Source: Rhizobium sp. SSA_523
GTDB taxonomy: Bacteria; Pseudomonadota; Alphaproteobacteria; Rhizobiales; Rhizobiaceae
Direction: 5' to 3'
DNA: 64,000 bases
Assembly (NCBI RefSeq): GCF_030435705.1
Contig: NZ_CP129381.1
Span: 310,001-374,000, forward strand
The first letter of the stretch is position 1. Every line of letters starts with the position of its first letter. Below are positions 44,701-53,833 of this stretch, piece after piece. The notes under the pieces were generated by a model. The model was not told the DNA's origin. It ran no database searches and was given only the letters and a program-made list of their open reading frames with translations. Made by a program: the position numbers and the translations under genes.

Positions 44701-45771
44701 TTACCGTGTTCTCGGGTCGATGAAGCGGTAGACGATATCCGACAGAAGATTGATCGCGATCGAGATGATGCCGATCAGGAGCACGCTGCCGAGAACGGCA
44801 TTCATGTCGGCGAAGAAGAGGGCCGACGTCAGATACTGCCCCAGTCCCGGCCAGGCGAAGACGGTTTCGATCAGGACCGTGCCGTCGAGCAGGCCGCAAT
44901 AAGCCAGCGCCACGACCGTCAGCAGCTGCACCCGGATATTGCGGAAGGCATGGCGCCAGACAACCGTATGCTGGCTGATGCCCTTTGCGCGGGCCGTCAG
45001 GATATATTCCTGCCGCAGCTGCTCGAGCATGAAGCTGCGGCTCATGCGGCTGAGATAGGCCATGGCGGCGTAGCCGAGAATGATGGCGGGAGCGGCGACG
45101 TGGTGCAGGGCGCTGAGGAAGACGTCCCATTCGCCGGCGATCAGGGAATCGAGCAGCAGCGAGCCGGTCGGCCCTTCGACGAGGCCCTCATTATAGATAT
45201 CAATGCGTCCGCCGCCAGGGATCAGGCCGAACTGCGCGTAGAAGATCAGGATGACGATTGTGCCGAGCCAGAAGATCGGGGTGGAATAGCCGAGCAGACC
45301 CACGACGCGTCCCAGATGATCCACCCAGGTTCCCTTGCGCACGGCCGAGATTACTCCGAGCGGCACGCCAAGCCCGGCGCCGATCAGCGTTGCAAGTGTT
45401 GCAAGCTCCATGGTTGCCGGGAAGACCCTCGCCAGATCGCTCGCGACCGAGTTCTTGGTTATATGCGACTGCCCGAAGTCGAGATGCACGATATTGCTGA
45501 GATAGGTGCCGAACTGGACGATAAGCGGCTTGTCGAGGCCCATCTCCTTATAGACGCGCTCATAGGTTGCCTGATCCGCCTGATCTCCAATCGCGGCAAT
45601 GACCGGGTCTGCCGGCACCAGCCGCCCGATCGCGAAGGTGATCACGAGCAGGCCGAAGAGGGTGGTCAGGATCACGGCGAAGGATGTGGCGATCTTCCGG
45701 GAGCCGGACAACAGCTTGCTGCTGCCCGGCCCCGCTGCCACGGTCGTTTGGGAGGTGGTCAATGTCGGCAT
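44701..45771 (-). CDS. Peptide-type ABC transporter permease (DppB-like)
   Basis: A 356-residue permease with typical features: a long N-terminus, periplasmic loop, and YLSRMSRSFMLEQLRQEYIL leading into TARAKG. It follows the binding-protein gene by 14 bp. Members of this family carry peptides but also oligosaccharides and opines; neighbouring sugar-acid enzymes favour a carbohydrate. Confidence 0.9.
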   Translation of the reverse strand: MPTLTTSQTTVAAGPGSSKLLSGSRKIATSFAVILTTLFGLLVITFAIGRLVPADPVIAAIGDQADQATYERVYKEMGLDKPLIVQFGTYLSNIVHLDFGQSHITKNSVASDLARVFPATMELATLATLIGAGLGVPLGVISAVRKGTWVDHLGRVVGLLGYSTPIFWLGTIVILIFYAQFGLIPGGGRIDIYNEGLVEGPTGSLLLDSLIAGEWDVFLSALHHVAAPAIILGYAAMAYLSRMSRSFMLEQLRQEYILTARAKGISQHTVVWRHAFRNIRVQLLTVVALAYCGLLDGTVLIETVFAWPGLGQYLTSALFFADMNAVLGSVLLIGIISIAINLLSDIVYRFIDPRTR

Positions 45772-45785
45772 CCTCTGTCAGGCAA

Positions 45786-47381
45786 TCATTCGCCCTTGGT
45801 CACTGTGTCCCAGCGGGTGAGCCAGGTGGAGTGGCCGAGATAGCCCTTCACGACACCGCGGACGGCCTTGGCATCCGTGCGCTGGAAGGAGGTGATGAGG
45901 GGCGGAGAGGATTCCAGATAGGCGCGGTTGATGCTCTCATAGAGCGCGGCGCGCTTGGCCTTGTCCGTTTCATGCGCGGCGGCGGTCACCATCTCCTGAA
46001 TTTCGGCTGGGACATCCCAGGCTGTGCGCCAGGCAAGAAGTCCGGTCAGCTTGGCGGCGTCCGCATTGTCGCGATTGGTCGCATAGGACGCCAGCACGGC
46101 ATGCGGATCAGGAAGACGCTCGCCAGAGCGGGCCGAGAACAGTTCGAAGGCGCGCTCGCGGAACTTGCCGATATGATCGCCGCCCTGCAGGTCGAGCTTG
46201 ATGCCGGCCTTCGCGGCATTGGCCTGAAGCGACTGCGCCACTTCATATTCCGGCGTCACCGGCGTGGCATAATAGACCTTGGAAAAGCCATCCGGATAGC
46301 CGGCTTCGGCCAGCAGCTGCTTGGCTTTGTCGATATCCAGCTTGTAGGGGTTTTCCGTCAATGCGCCAGGCAGACCGGCAGGAATGATCGTCTGCTGCTT
46401 GATGCCGTAATATTTCATGACGGTACCGGCGAGCCCATCATAATCGATGAGATAGCGGAAGGCCTCCCGGACCTTGGGATTGCCGAGGATCTCATCCTTC
46501 TGGTTCAATGCCAGATAGTAGAAGCCAAAGCCGGGCGTCTTCTGGATCGTGACATCATCCTTGGCGTCGAGCGCCGCGAGATCGGTCGACGACAGGCGTG
46601 TCGCGACATCCAGGTCGCCGGCCTCGATCTGCAAGCGCTGGGCCGAGGATTCCGGCAAGTGGCGCATCAAAACGCGGCGCATGGCGGGCGCGCCCTGCCA
46701 GTAGTCCTTGAAGGCGTCGGCAATCAGCAGCTCGTTTGCACGCCAGGTGCGCAGGGAATAGGGGCCGGAGCCGGCATCGGCGGTCTGCAGATATTCGCGT
46801 CCCATATCGCCATTCTTGTCCTTGTCGGCCAGGAATGCGCTGTCGAGGATGGATGTCGAAAAACTTGCGAGCGACAGCAGGATGAGGTCGGCATTCCACA
46901 GTTCAGGCGTCTTCAGTTCGAGCGTCTGGTCGTCCGTTGCGCGGATCAGCGTGTCGACATTATCGGCACTGAAGCCCCACTGACGAAGATCGGTCGAGGG
47001 TGCCAGGCCGAGCTTCACCAGGCGACGCAGGGACCACTCGACATCCTTGGCGGTGAGCGTATTGCCGGAATGGAAGGTGACGCCCGACCTGATTTTGAAT
47101 GTGAAGGTCTTGCCGTCGTCGGACACGGTCCAGCTTTCGGCCAGGCCCGGCTCGGGGCTGGCGATATTGTCCGCCGGCAGGACGATCAGGCGCTCGTAGA
47201 GATTGGCAACGACTTCCGCCGATTCGAGCTGGTTGAGCTCGTGCGGGTCGAGACCGCGCATGGACGACATGTTGACAGCAATGACGAACTGATCGCCGGG
47301 CGTTGCGGCCATGGCAAAATTCGGCGCCGATGCAGCGAGCACGAGGGCGCTGGCGAGGGTCATGAATTCACGTCTTAACAT
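45786..47381 (-). CDS. Periplasmic solute-binding protein (family 5, peptide/opine/oligosaccharide)
   Basis: A 531-residue binding protein. ATG at 47381 (GGAGG upstream) opens a signal peptide with twin arginines (LRREFMTLASA), so Tat export is possible. Family 5 features include ESWTVSDDGKTFTFKIRSGV and TFHSGNTLTAKDVEWSL. Its gene is divergent from a GntR regulator with a 28-bp palindrome between them. Ligand unknown; a sugar-acid oligomer is plausible given the DHDPS-like and enolase-family genes across the promoter. Confidence 0.9.
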   Translation of the reverse strand: MLRREFMTLASALVLAASAPNFAMAATPGDQFVIAVNMSSMRGLDPHELNQLESAEVVANLYERLIVLPADNIASPEPGLAESWTVSDDGKTFTFKIRSGVTFHSGNTLTAKDVEWSLRRLVKLGLAPSTDLRQWGFSADNVDTLIRATDDQTLELKTPELWNADLILLSLASFSTSILDSAFLADKDKNGDMGREYLQTADAGSGPYSLRTWRANELLIADAFKDYWQGAPAMRRVLMRHLPESSAQRLQIEAGDLDVATRLSSTDLAALDAKDDVTIQKTPGFGFYYLALNQKDEILGNPKVREAFRYLIDYDGLAGTVMKYYGIKQQTIIPAGLPGALTENPYKLDIDKAKQLLAEAGYPDGFSKVYYATPVTPEYEVAQSLQANAAKAGIKLDLQGGDHIGKFRERAFELFSARSGERLPDPHAVLASYATNRDNADAAKLTGLLAWRTAWDVPAEIQEMVTAAAHETDKAKRAALYESINRAYLESSPPLITSFQRTDAKAVRGVVKGYLGHSTWLTRWDTVTKGE

Positions 47382-47448
47382 GGGATTTTTCCTCCGTTGA
47401 GGCTCCTCAACCTCTTTTTGCCGACGCAACTTTTCGTATCGACATCAA

Positions 47449-47476
47449 TGTGAAATCTGGTATATCAGATCTCACA
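47449..47476. promoter_or_regulatory. 28-bp palindromic operator between SBP and gntR genes
   Basis: Arms TGTGA-N-ATCTG and CAGAT-N-TCACA surround a GTATAT centre; every base of both 10-base arms is complementary. Such long dyads with a central TAT are typical GntR/FCD operators, and the position suits control of both divergent units. Confidence 0.75.
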
Positions 47477-47509
47477 TCATGATTTGCGCGTCAACAGGAT
47501 TTTGCAGAG

Positions 47510-48220
47510 ATGGTTCAGGGGCACAGCCAGACAGATCTTGACGGACGGATTACGCGACTTGATCCCGCGCTGCAGGTCACGGTGCGTGATCATGTTCACC
47601 GCAACCTTCGGGCAGCGATCATTGCCGGCAAGTTCGCGCCGGATGAAAAGGTCAATGAGCGGCAACTGGCCGAACAGTTCGGAGTGAGCACGACGCCGAT
47701 CAAGGAGGCTTTGCGGCAGCTGGAATCGGAGGGTCTCGTCGAGGCTCTGCCGCGACGCGGCGTGATCATCCGTTTCAACATGGGCTGGGCCGAGGAGATG
47801 ATCCTGGCACGCGCTGCGCTGGAATCGATGATCGGCCATCTGGCGGCAAAGCGTGTCTCGGACGAGGCCTGCCGGGCGATCGAGGCGACGGTGCGTCTGA
47901 TGGAGACGGCAACCGTATCCGGAAATGCCGATGAGCTGATCGCGCTCAACGAGAGCTTTCACGAGCAGATCCACCGCGCCTCCCGCTGCGACTATCTGGC
48001 CCGGCTGATCGAGCGCCAGCAATTCTACGATGCCAGCATTCGCCGGGTCATTCATTCGGATCCGGCGGAACGCGAAAGGGCCCTTGGAGAACATCGAGAC
48101 ATCGCCCAGGCGATTGTCGAGAAGAATGCGGACCGTGCGGAGCGCTGCATGCGCGACCATGTGGTCCGCTCCGGCGACATCTATCTGTCGATTGTATTTG
48201 GGAAGAAAGAGGAAGAGTGA
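47510..48220 (+). CDS. GntR/FCD-family regulator of the sugar-acid locus
   Basis: A 236-residue regulator with N-terminal winged HTH (NERQLAEQFGVSTTPIKEAL) and helical FCD domain (metal His/Asp pattern in LNESFHEQIH and LGEHRDIAQAI). It starts at 47510 after GCAGAG, and its stop is 1 bp before the GTG of the DHDPS-like gene. Likely a repressor acting at the 28-bp palindrome upstream, lifted by a sugar-acid ligand. Confidence 0.88.
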   Translation: MVQGHSQTDLDGRITRLDPALQVTVRDHVHRNLRAAIIAGKFAPDEKVNERQLAEQFGVSTTPIKEALRQLESEGLVEALPRRGVIIRFNMGWAEEMILARAALESMIGHLAAKRVSDEACRAIEATVRLMETATVSGNADELIALNESFHEQIHRASRCDYLARLIERQQFYDASIRRVIHSDPAERERALGEHRDIAQAIVEKNADRAERCMRDHVVRSGDIYLSIVFGKKEEE

Positions 48221-48221
48221 C

Positions 48222-49142
48222 GTGAGTGCAAAACTAGAGGCCGTCAGAAAGGCGCTGACCGGGATATCAGGGGTTCCGGTAACTCCCTACACCAAGGATG
48301 GGAGCATCGACCCGGTCAAGCTTGACGGGCTCATCAGGAAGATGGCGGCCGCCAAGGTCCATAATCTGATGGCGGCCGGCAATACCGGCGAATTCTTCAC
48401 GTTGACTTTGGACGAAATCCGCCTGGTTCATCGCACCACGATCAAGGCCGCCGACGGCAAGGCGCTGGTCAGCGCCGCCGTCGGCCGCTCGCTTGCCGAT
48501 GCCAAGGCGCTGGCCTCGGACGCGATTGCAGCGGGTGCCGATGCCATCATGGGGCACCACCCGATGGACCCCTTTGCCGGTCCCTCGTACCAGGCGCGGT
48601 ATTTCCTCGATCTTGCCGATTTCTGCAGCGTGCCGGTGATTGCCTATGTCCGCGGCGACGGGCTTTCGGTTGCCGATTTCCGCCAGATGGCGCTCCACCC
48701 CAATATTGCCGGCATCAAATTCGCCTCGCCGAACCTCATGCTGCTTGCCGACGTCATCCGCTCCACCAGGGATGCGCCGGCCATCTGGGTTTGCGGGCTG
48801 GCCGAAGGCTGGGCGCCGGCCTTCTACGCGACCGGCGCGCGCGGCTTCACCTCGGGCCTCGTCAATGTCTTCCCGGAACGCTCCCACGCCATTCATGCCG
48901 CTCTGGAGAGCGGCGACTATGCGCGGGCACGCGGCCTCATCGATGGGATTGCCGAATTCGAGGCGCTGCGCACCAAATATAACAATGGCGCCAATGTCAC
49001 GGTGGTGAAGGAAGCGCTCGCCATGCTGGGCACGGAAGTTGGACCGGTTCGCATTCCGGGTGTGGTTGCTCTCAACGATGAAGAGCGGACGATCCTGCGC
49101 GGGGTCGTCGATCGCGTGACCGCCGAAACGCGTGCGGCCTGA
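48222..49142 (+). CDS. Dihydrodipicolinate synthase/N-acetylneuraminate lyase-family aldolase
   Basis: A 306-residue class I aldolase-fold enzyme. GTG at 48222 follows GGAAGAG. Key positions are AGNTGEF (pyruvate-carboxylate loop), the Tyr in VIAYVRGD and the Schiff-base Lys in IAGIKFASPN. Next to a sugar-acid dehydratase it probably works as a 2-keto-3-deoxy sugar-acid dehydratase or aldolase rather than in lysine synthesis. Co-transcribed with gntR and the enolase-family gene. Confidence 0.85.
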   Translation: MSAKLEAVRKALTGISGVPVTPYTKDGSIDPVKLDGLIRKMAAAKVHNLMAAGNTGEFFTLTLDEIRLVHRTTIKAADGKALVSAAVGRSLADAKALASDAIAAGADAIMGHHPMDPFAGPSYQARYFLDLADFCSVPVIAYVRGDGLSVADFRQMALHPNIAGIKFASPNLMLLADVIRSTRDAPAIWVCGLAEGWAPAFYATGARGFTSGLVNVFPERSHAIHAALESGDYARARGLIDGIAEFEALRTKYNNGANVTVVKEALAMLGTEVGPVRIPGVVALNDEERTILRGVVDRVTAETRAA

Positions 49143-49154
49143 CGGAGCAAGACA

Positions 49155-50294
49155 ATGCATATCACCGGTTTCAAGACCTACATGCAGAGGGTGGACGATC
49201 GCCCCCGGCTGCTGCTGAAGATCGAGACGAGCGAAGGCATAGACGGGTGGGGGGAGTGCTACAATCACGGCCCCGACTGGGCGCTGCCGCCGCTCTTCGA
49301 CTATCTGTTTCACCAGATCGAGGGCGAGGATCCGCGACGGGTCGAATTCCTCGTTCTGAAACTCAACCAGCAGTGCCGGTTTCCGCCGGGCGCCATGGGG
49401 CTCGCAGCGATTTCGGCGATCGATCATGCGCTCTGGGATATCGCCGGGAAATCCGCCGGTCTGCCGGTCTATATGTTGCTGGGGGGCAATGTGCGGGATC
49501 GGGTGCGGGTCTACTGCGGCGTCTATACCGCGCCGGACGCCGAACATGCCCGCGACCAGACCCAGCAGCTCTTTGAGGAGTACGGCTATACGGCCTTCAA
49601 GCTGAGCCCCTATCGCCGCGACCTGCATTCCGGTCGCTGGGGTGAACTGGTGAAGGAGACCGGCGACTGGTTTGCAAGGATCCGGGAGATCACGCCGTCG
49701 CATTTTGAATTTGCCTTCGACGCGCATGCGAAGATCTTCGAGCCCTACCAGGCGATCCAGCTTGCCGCGGCCATCGCACCCAATGATCCGTTCTTCTATG
49801 AAGAGCCGATAAGACCGGAGCATATTCCGGCCTGGGCGGAGCTAAAATCCAAGGTCACGGTGCCGCTTGCGACGGGAGAATCGCTCTACAACCGTTTCGA
49901 GTTTCTCTCGCTGCTGACAGCAAGGGGTGCCGATATCATCCAGCCGGATATCTGCGTCGTGGGCGGGGTCTCTGAGATGCGGCGCATTGCCAGCATTGCC
50001 GAGGCGCATTTTGTGACGGTCGCGCCGCACAATCCGATGGGGCCGCTGGCGACGGCCGTGAATGTCCATTTCTGTGCCGCCCAGCCGAATTTCAAGGTCC
50101 TGGAGTTCAAGCCGCACGTGCACGCGCCTTGGGCTGTCGATCCCTATATGCCCGTCGATGGCCATATGGAATTGCGTCCGGACCGGCCGGGCTGGGGTCT
50201 CGAAATCGACGAAAAGGCCCTTCAGACGGAAGACTATATCCACTGGGAGCGCAAGGTCACGCGCAAGCCCGACGGATCCACGGCCTATCCCTGA
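49155..50294 (+). CDS. Enolase-superfamily sugar-acid dehydratase (galactonate/mannonate-dehydratase-like)
   Basis: A 379-residue mandelate racemase/muconate-lactonising enzyme family member. Capping domain near the N-terminus, then barrel motifs FAFDAHAK (Asp metal ligand with Asp-x-His, as in DgoD-type dehydratases), FYEEPIRPE, ATGESL (metal Glu residues) and APHNPMGP (catalytic His loop). Expected to dehydrate an aldonate or uronate-derived acid to a 2-keto-3-deoxy acid, feeding the aldolase upstream. Exact sugar not readable. Overlaps the convergent AraC gene by 10 bp. Confidence 0.85.
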   Translation: MHITGFKTYMQRVDDRPRLLLKIETSEGIDGWGECYNHGPDWALPPLFDYLFHQIEGEDPRRVEFLVLKLNQQCRFPPGAMGLAAISAIDHALWDIAGKSAGLPVYMLLGGNVRDRVRVYCGVYTAPDAEHARDQTQQLFEEYGYTAFKLSPYRRDLHSGRWGELVKETGDWFARIREITPSHFEFAFDAHAKIFEPYQAIQLAAAIAPNDPFFYEEPIRPEHIPAWAELKSKVTVPLATGESLYNRFEFLSLLTARGADIIQPDICVVGGVSEMRRIASIAEAHFVTVAPHNPMGPLATAVNVHFCAAQPNFKVLEFKPHVHAPWAVDPYMPVDGHMELRPDRPGWGLEIDEKALQTEDYIHWERKVTRKPDGSTAYP

Positions 50295-51226
50295 CAGCCG
50301 ATTTTCACAGCGCCGCCGGCGAGCCGGCGGTGGTCGCCCCTGTCGTCATGCATGAACAGCCAGCGACCCGGCGTCATGCCGAAGGCCTTGCGGAAATGGC
50401 GGGTGAAATGCGCCTGATCCGCAAAGCCGGCTTCGGCCGCTGCCGAGGCCAGGCTCTCGCCGAGCAGCATCGCGCGTTTGGCCTGTTCGAGCCGGCGCAT
50501 GATGAGGTAACGGTGCGGGCTGGTGCCCATCAGCCGGCGGAATTGACGGGCCAGTTCATAGCGGTTCAACCCCGTTTCGGCTTCCAGCATTTCGGAATCG
50601 ACCGCCTGCCCGAAATGGCTGTCCAGGAAGTCGCGCGCCCGCAGCACGCCGGTCTGAGCCAGATGATGGACGGGCTTTCCCGGGGCGCCTGACTGTCGGG
50701 ACAGGCCAGCGGCCAGCCGCATCACCACATCGTCCATGGCAAGCGCGTCGGGCTCCTCTTCCAGATCTGCCAGGATCTCGGCCAGCGCCTGGCGAAGACC
50801 GGCATCGGATAGCACGGGATCGGCAACGAAGGGCAACGCTTGGCGATGACCGTTCACCCCGCTGATCATGGTCGGCGGAAGATAGATCATCCGGTAGATC
50901 AGGCCGTCCTCCGTGCCGGCAGCTCCATCGTGAAGCTCGTCCGGATGCAGCACGATGACATTGCCGGCATTGCTGAAATGGTCCCGTCCGCGATAGCGGA
51001 ATGTCTGAACGCCGCGCAGTGTCAGTCCAAGCGCATAGGTATCGTGCCGGTGCGGCGCAAACAGCGTGCCGTGGAAGCGTGCTTCGATGCGCTCGACCCC
51101 ATGCGAGGGGATTGCGCTGCGGATCGCGGCCGGCGGACGGGCTTTGCACGAACGTTCAAGACCATCCAGCGCAGCCGGCGCTAGATCTTCGTCACCTTCA
51201 ATGCCCTGCACGGAGTTTGCTTGCAT
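50285..51226 (-). CDS. AraC-family regulator with cupin-like sensor domain
   Basis: About 313 residues: an N-terminal AraC-binding cupin (FAPHRHDTYALGLTLRGVQT followed by FRYRG, then VIVLHPDELHDG) and two C-terminal HTH motifs (MLEAETGLNRYELARQFRRL; SAAAEAGFADQAHFTRHFRK). The start is uncertain: ATG 51226 overlaps the ATG of the divergent DUF2000 gene, and upstream ATGs at 51253 and 51313 lie inside that gene. A GTG at 51211 is another option. Tail overlaps the dehydratase gene. Probable activator of DUF2000 or the sugar-acid genes. Confidence 0.85.
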   Translation of the reverse strand: MQANSVQGIEGDEDLAPAALDGLERSCKARPPAAIRSAIPSHGVERIEARFHGTLFAPHRHDTYALGLTLRGVQTFRYRGRDHFSNAGNVIVLHPDELHDGAAGTEDGLIYRMIYLPPTMISGVNGHRQALPFVADPVLSDAGLRQALAEILADLEEEPDALAMDDVVMRLAAGLSRQSGAPGKPVHHLAQTGVLRARDFLDSHFGQAVDSEMLEAETGLNRYELARQFRRLMGTSPHRYLIMRRLEQAKRAMLLGESLASAAAEAGFADQAHFTRHFRKAFGMTPGRWLFMHDDRGDHRRLAGGAVKIGCQG

Positions 51227-51632
51227 GTTCGACACCAAGATCGCCTTCGTCATCCGCGATGACCTTGAAAACTGGCAGAAGCTGAACGTGACCGCCTTCC
51301 TGACCAGCGGCATCGTTGCTCAGACGCCGACAATCATCGGCGAACCCTATCGTGACGGCGCCGGGCATGTCTATAATCCAATGACCATTCAGCCCATGGT
51401 GGTGCTTGCCGCTGACCAGGACATTTTGCGAACCATCCACAAGCGTGCCATCGAGCGCCAGGTGACAATTTCCGCCTATATCGAGGACATGTTCTCGACC
51501 GGCCACGATGCCGCGAATAGAGACGTCTTTGCGCGATACACTCCCGATGACGCGAAGCTTGTCGGATTGGGCCTGCGCGCCGAACGCAAGATCGTCGACA
51601 AGATCGTGAAGGGCGCCAGGATGCATCCGTGA
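51225..51632 (+). CDS. DUF2000-family protein
   Basis: A 135-residue protein of the DUF2000 group (FVIRDDLENWQKLNVTAFLT near the start). GGAG nine bases before ATG 51225 supports this start. The family forms a PTH2-like fold without known catalytic role. Divergent from and overlapping the start of the AraC gene. Function unknown. Confidence 0.78.
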   Translation: MFDTKIAFVIRDDLENWQKLNVTAFLTSGIVAQTPTIIGEPYRDGAGHVYNPMTIQPMVVLAADQDILRTIHKRAIERQVTISAYIEDMFSTGHDAANRDVFARYTPDDAKLVGLGLRAERKIVDKIVKGARMHP

Positions 51633-51680
51633 GGGTCGGGCCACCAGCTCTGCTTCTCTCTCTGTTCGATGCTGGTCAAA

Positions 51681-52979
51681 CTAGTCCTGCCTCCGGCTCC
51701 AGTCGTCCGTCGGCGTTTTGAGGCTGACTTCCCTCTGCGGCAGGGGGATCGAGATGCCAGCGGTCTTGAAGGCATCCCAGAGCGCAAGCAGGACCTGCCC
51801 CCGGACATTGGTGAGACCGTTCGCCGGATCGGATATCCAGAACCGCAGACGGAAATCCAGGGAGGATGATCCGAATGCGGTCAGCCAGCAGACGGGCGCC
51901 TTGAACTCATTGGCGACGCGGCCGACGGATGATGCCGATTCGATGGCGATGCGGATCACCTGGTGCGGATCGCTGTCGTAAGAGGTGCCGAAGTCGACGT
52001 CGATCCTGACATAGTCGCTCGAGAACGACCAGTTCACCACCTGTTGCGAGATGAAATCCTCATTGGGGATCAGAAATTCCTTGCCGTCCCGCGTGATGAC
52101 GGAGACGAAGCGGGAGCGAAGGTCGCGGATGGAGCCGAACGTGTCTCCGAGCGTAATCGTATCGCCCGGCTTGATCGACTTGTCGAGCAGGATGATGATC
52201 CCCGAGATGAAGTTCGAAACGACCTTCTGCAGGCCGAAGCCGATGCCTACGCCGACCGCGCCGGAGAAGATCGTCAAGGCCGTCAGATCGATGCCGGTCG
52301 CCGACAGCGCGGCTGCGGCCGCAATGGCAATGAAGCCGATCTTGATGAACTTGCTGATGAGAACCTTGATGGAGGGCGACAGATCATTCGATTTCTGCAC
52401 CCAGTGCGACAGGACATTGCCGATCAGGACTGCGACCCAGATGAGCGAGGCCGTGAGCACGATGGCCTTCAGCACCAGGAGCAGCGAAACCCGGACCGCG
52501 CCGAGATTGACGGCCATGCCGTCCAGCGCCGCAAGCAGCGGATCATCCAGCCGCAGCGCATGAAGCGCGAGATAGCTCCAGCTGACCCAGGCAACGGCAC
52601 GCGACAGAGCGGAGTTGCGGATGATCTTGGTGAGGATGGAGATGACGAACCAACCGGCCGTCAGGGTGAGCGCCATCGACATCAGCCATCGGTGCGTAGA
52701 CGGAAGATATTGAGACAGGCCAAGATTGGCGAGCCAGAGCAGAACCGTGAGATAGAGCCATTTCAGGCGCCGCATGAAGGCGATGATCACACGCAGCAGG
52801 TCGGGATTGCCTTTGATGCGCCGGGCGCGCGCCTCGAAGGCCGGCTCCGTTCGCGCCGCGGCAAACAAGGCTATGCCATAGAGGACGATGATCAGGCCCA
52901 GCTGGATCAGAACCCAGCCATTCAGGACGAAGGTCTCGAGCCATCGTTCAACACTGGCCATCGCCGACGAAAGGGTCAT
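51681..52979 (-). CDS. MscS-family mechanosensitive channel
   Basis: A 432-residue channel. ATG at 52979 gives a protein with about six membrane segments, the MscS pore helix (LTIFSGAVGVGIGFGLQKVV), the beta domain (DKSIKPGDTITLGDTFGSI) and IPNEDFI, then the C-terminal alpha/beta domain (VRIDVDFGTSYDSDP). The frame upstream of 52979 is open but non-family. Releases solutes on hypo-osmotic shock. Divergent from the mgtC-like gene. Confidence 0.88.
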   Translation of the reverse strand: MTLSSAMASVERWLETFVLNGWVLIQLGLIIVLYGIALFAAARTEPAFEARARRIKGNPDLLRVIIAFMRRLKWLYLTVLLWLANLGLSQYLPSTHRWLMSMALTLTAGWFVISILTKIIRNSALSRAVAWVSWSYLALHALRLDDPLLAALDGMAVNLGAVRVSLLLVLKAIVLTASLIWVAVLIGNVLSHWVQKSNDLSPSIKVLISKFIKIGFIAIAAAAALSATGIDLTALTIFSGAVGVGIGFGLQKVVSNFISGIIILLDKSIKPGDTITLGDTFGSIRDLRSRFVSVITRDGKEFLIPNEDFISQQVVNWSFSSDYVRIDVDFGTSYDSDPHQVIRIAIESASSVGRVANEFKAPVCWLTAFGSSSLDFRLRFWISDPANGLTNVRGQVLLALWDAFKTAGISIPLPQREVSLKTPTDDWSRRQD

Positions 52980-53294
52980 CTTCCTGTCCTTCCGGAATGC
53001 CGATGCTCGCACAGAGGCGGACGAGCGGTCTGACCCTGCGAGAAGTGCGGGCAGGGCAAAAGGTTTCCGCGCCCTCATGAGAATCATGATCCATCGATGA
53101 AAAGCGTCCTGTGGCTGGCTCACCCGTCCGCCAGGCCGGTCGCCCGGCATCGCCGGGGACGAAGCTGGGCGGCCGATGTTTTGCAGACGGCGGCGTGGAC
53201 AGAGGATGCCGCCCATGAAACCGTATTTGTCGTCGCGGGCTTTGTGTGGCATCCAGTAGGCACGTGTATTCGCAGCTGAAACGAGGAAATCTCC
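52980..53294. other. 315-bp divergent promoter region between mscS- and mgtC-like genes
   Basis: No gene or clear operator seen. CTCATGAGAATCATGATC-type direct repeats near 53075-53095 are the only visible structure. Confidence 0.35.
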
Positions 53295-53777
53295 GTGGCA
53301 GAGGAAATGTGGTCGACCCTTGTGAAGGAATTTTCCGACATACCCGATCTGTCGACCATCACGCTGATTACCGTGCGGCTGACGATTGCGGCGGCACTCG
53401 GCGGCATTCTCGGATATGAGCGGGAGCGCAAGGGGCGAAGCGCGGGCGTGCGAACCCATATGCTGGTCGCCGTGGGCGCGGCCCTGTTCGTCATCGCGCC
53501 GCTTCAGAGCGGCATGGAGGTCGGCGACCTCTCACGCGTCCTGCAGGGCATTATCCAGGGGATCGGCTTTTTGGGGGCGGGCGCTATCATGGTCCGCTCG
53601 ACGCGCCAACAGGTCGAAGGCCTGACAACGGCTGCCAATATCTGGGCAACCGCCGGGATTGGCATCATTGCCGGCCTGGGCCTGGAGGCGACGGCCATTC
53701 TGTCGACCGTGGTGGTGCTGATCATCCTTGCAGCCGTGCCACTGGTCCTGCCCAAGGATGCCGATGGCGATCGATAA
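53295..53777 (+). CDS. MgtC/SapB-family membrane protein
   Basis: A 160-residue protein with about four helices and the MgtC signature region (ALGGILGYERERKGRSAGVR, then THMLVAVGAAL and GIGFLGAGAIM). Starts GTG 53295 after CGAGGAA. It has the membrane half only, without the soluble ACT-like C-terminal domain of Salmonella MgtC. MgtC-like proteins modulate F1Fo-ATPase or Mg homeostasis; SapB-like homologues are uncharacterised. Confidence 0.85.
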   Translation: MAEEMWSTLVKEFSDIPDLSTITLITVRLTIAAALGGILGYERERKGRSAGVRTHMLVAVGAALFVIAPLQSGMEVGDLSRVLQGIIQGIGFLGAGAIMVRSTRQQVEGLTTAANIWATAGIGIIAGLGLEATAILSTVVVLIILAAVPLVLPKDADGDR

Positions 53778-53833
53778 TGGCAAGGCCGAGAGAGCGGGCT
53801 TGCCGCCTGCTTGCGGCCCGGCTGGGTGTGCGC

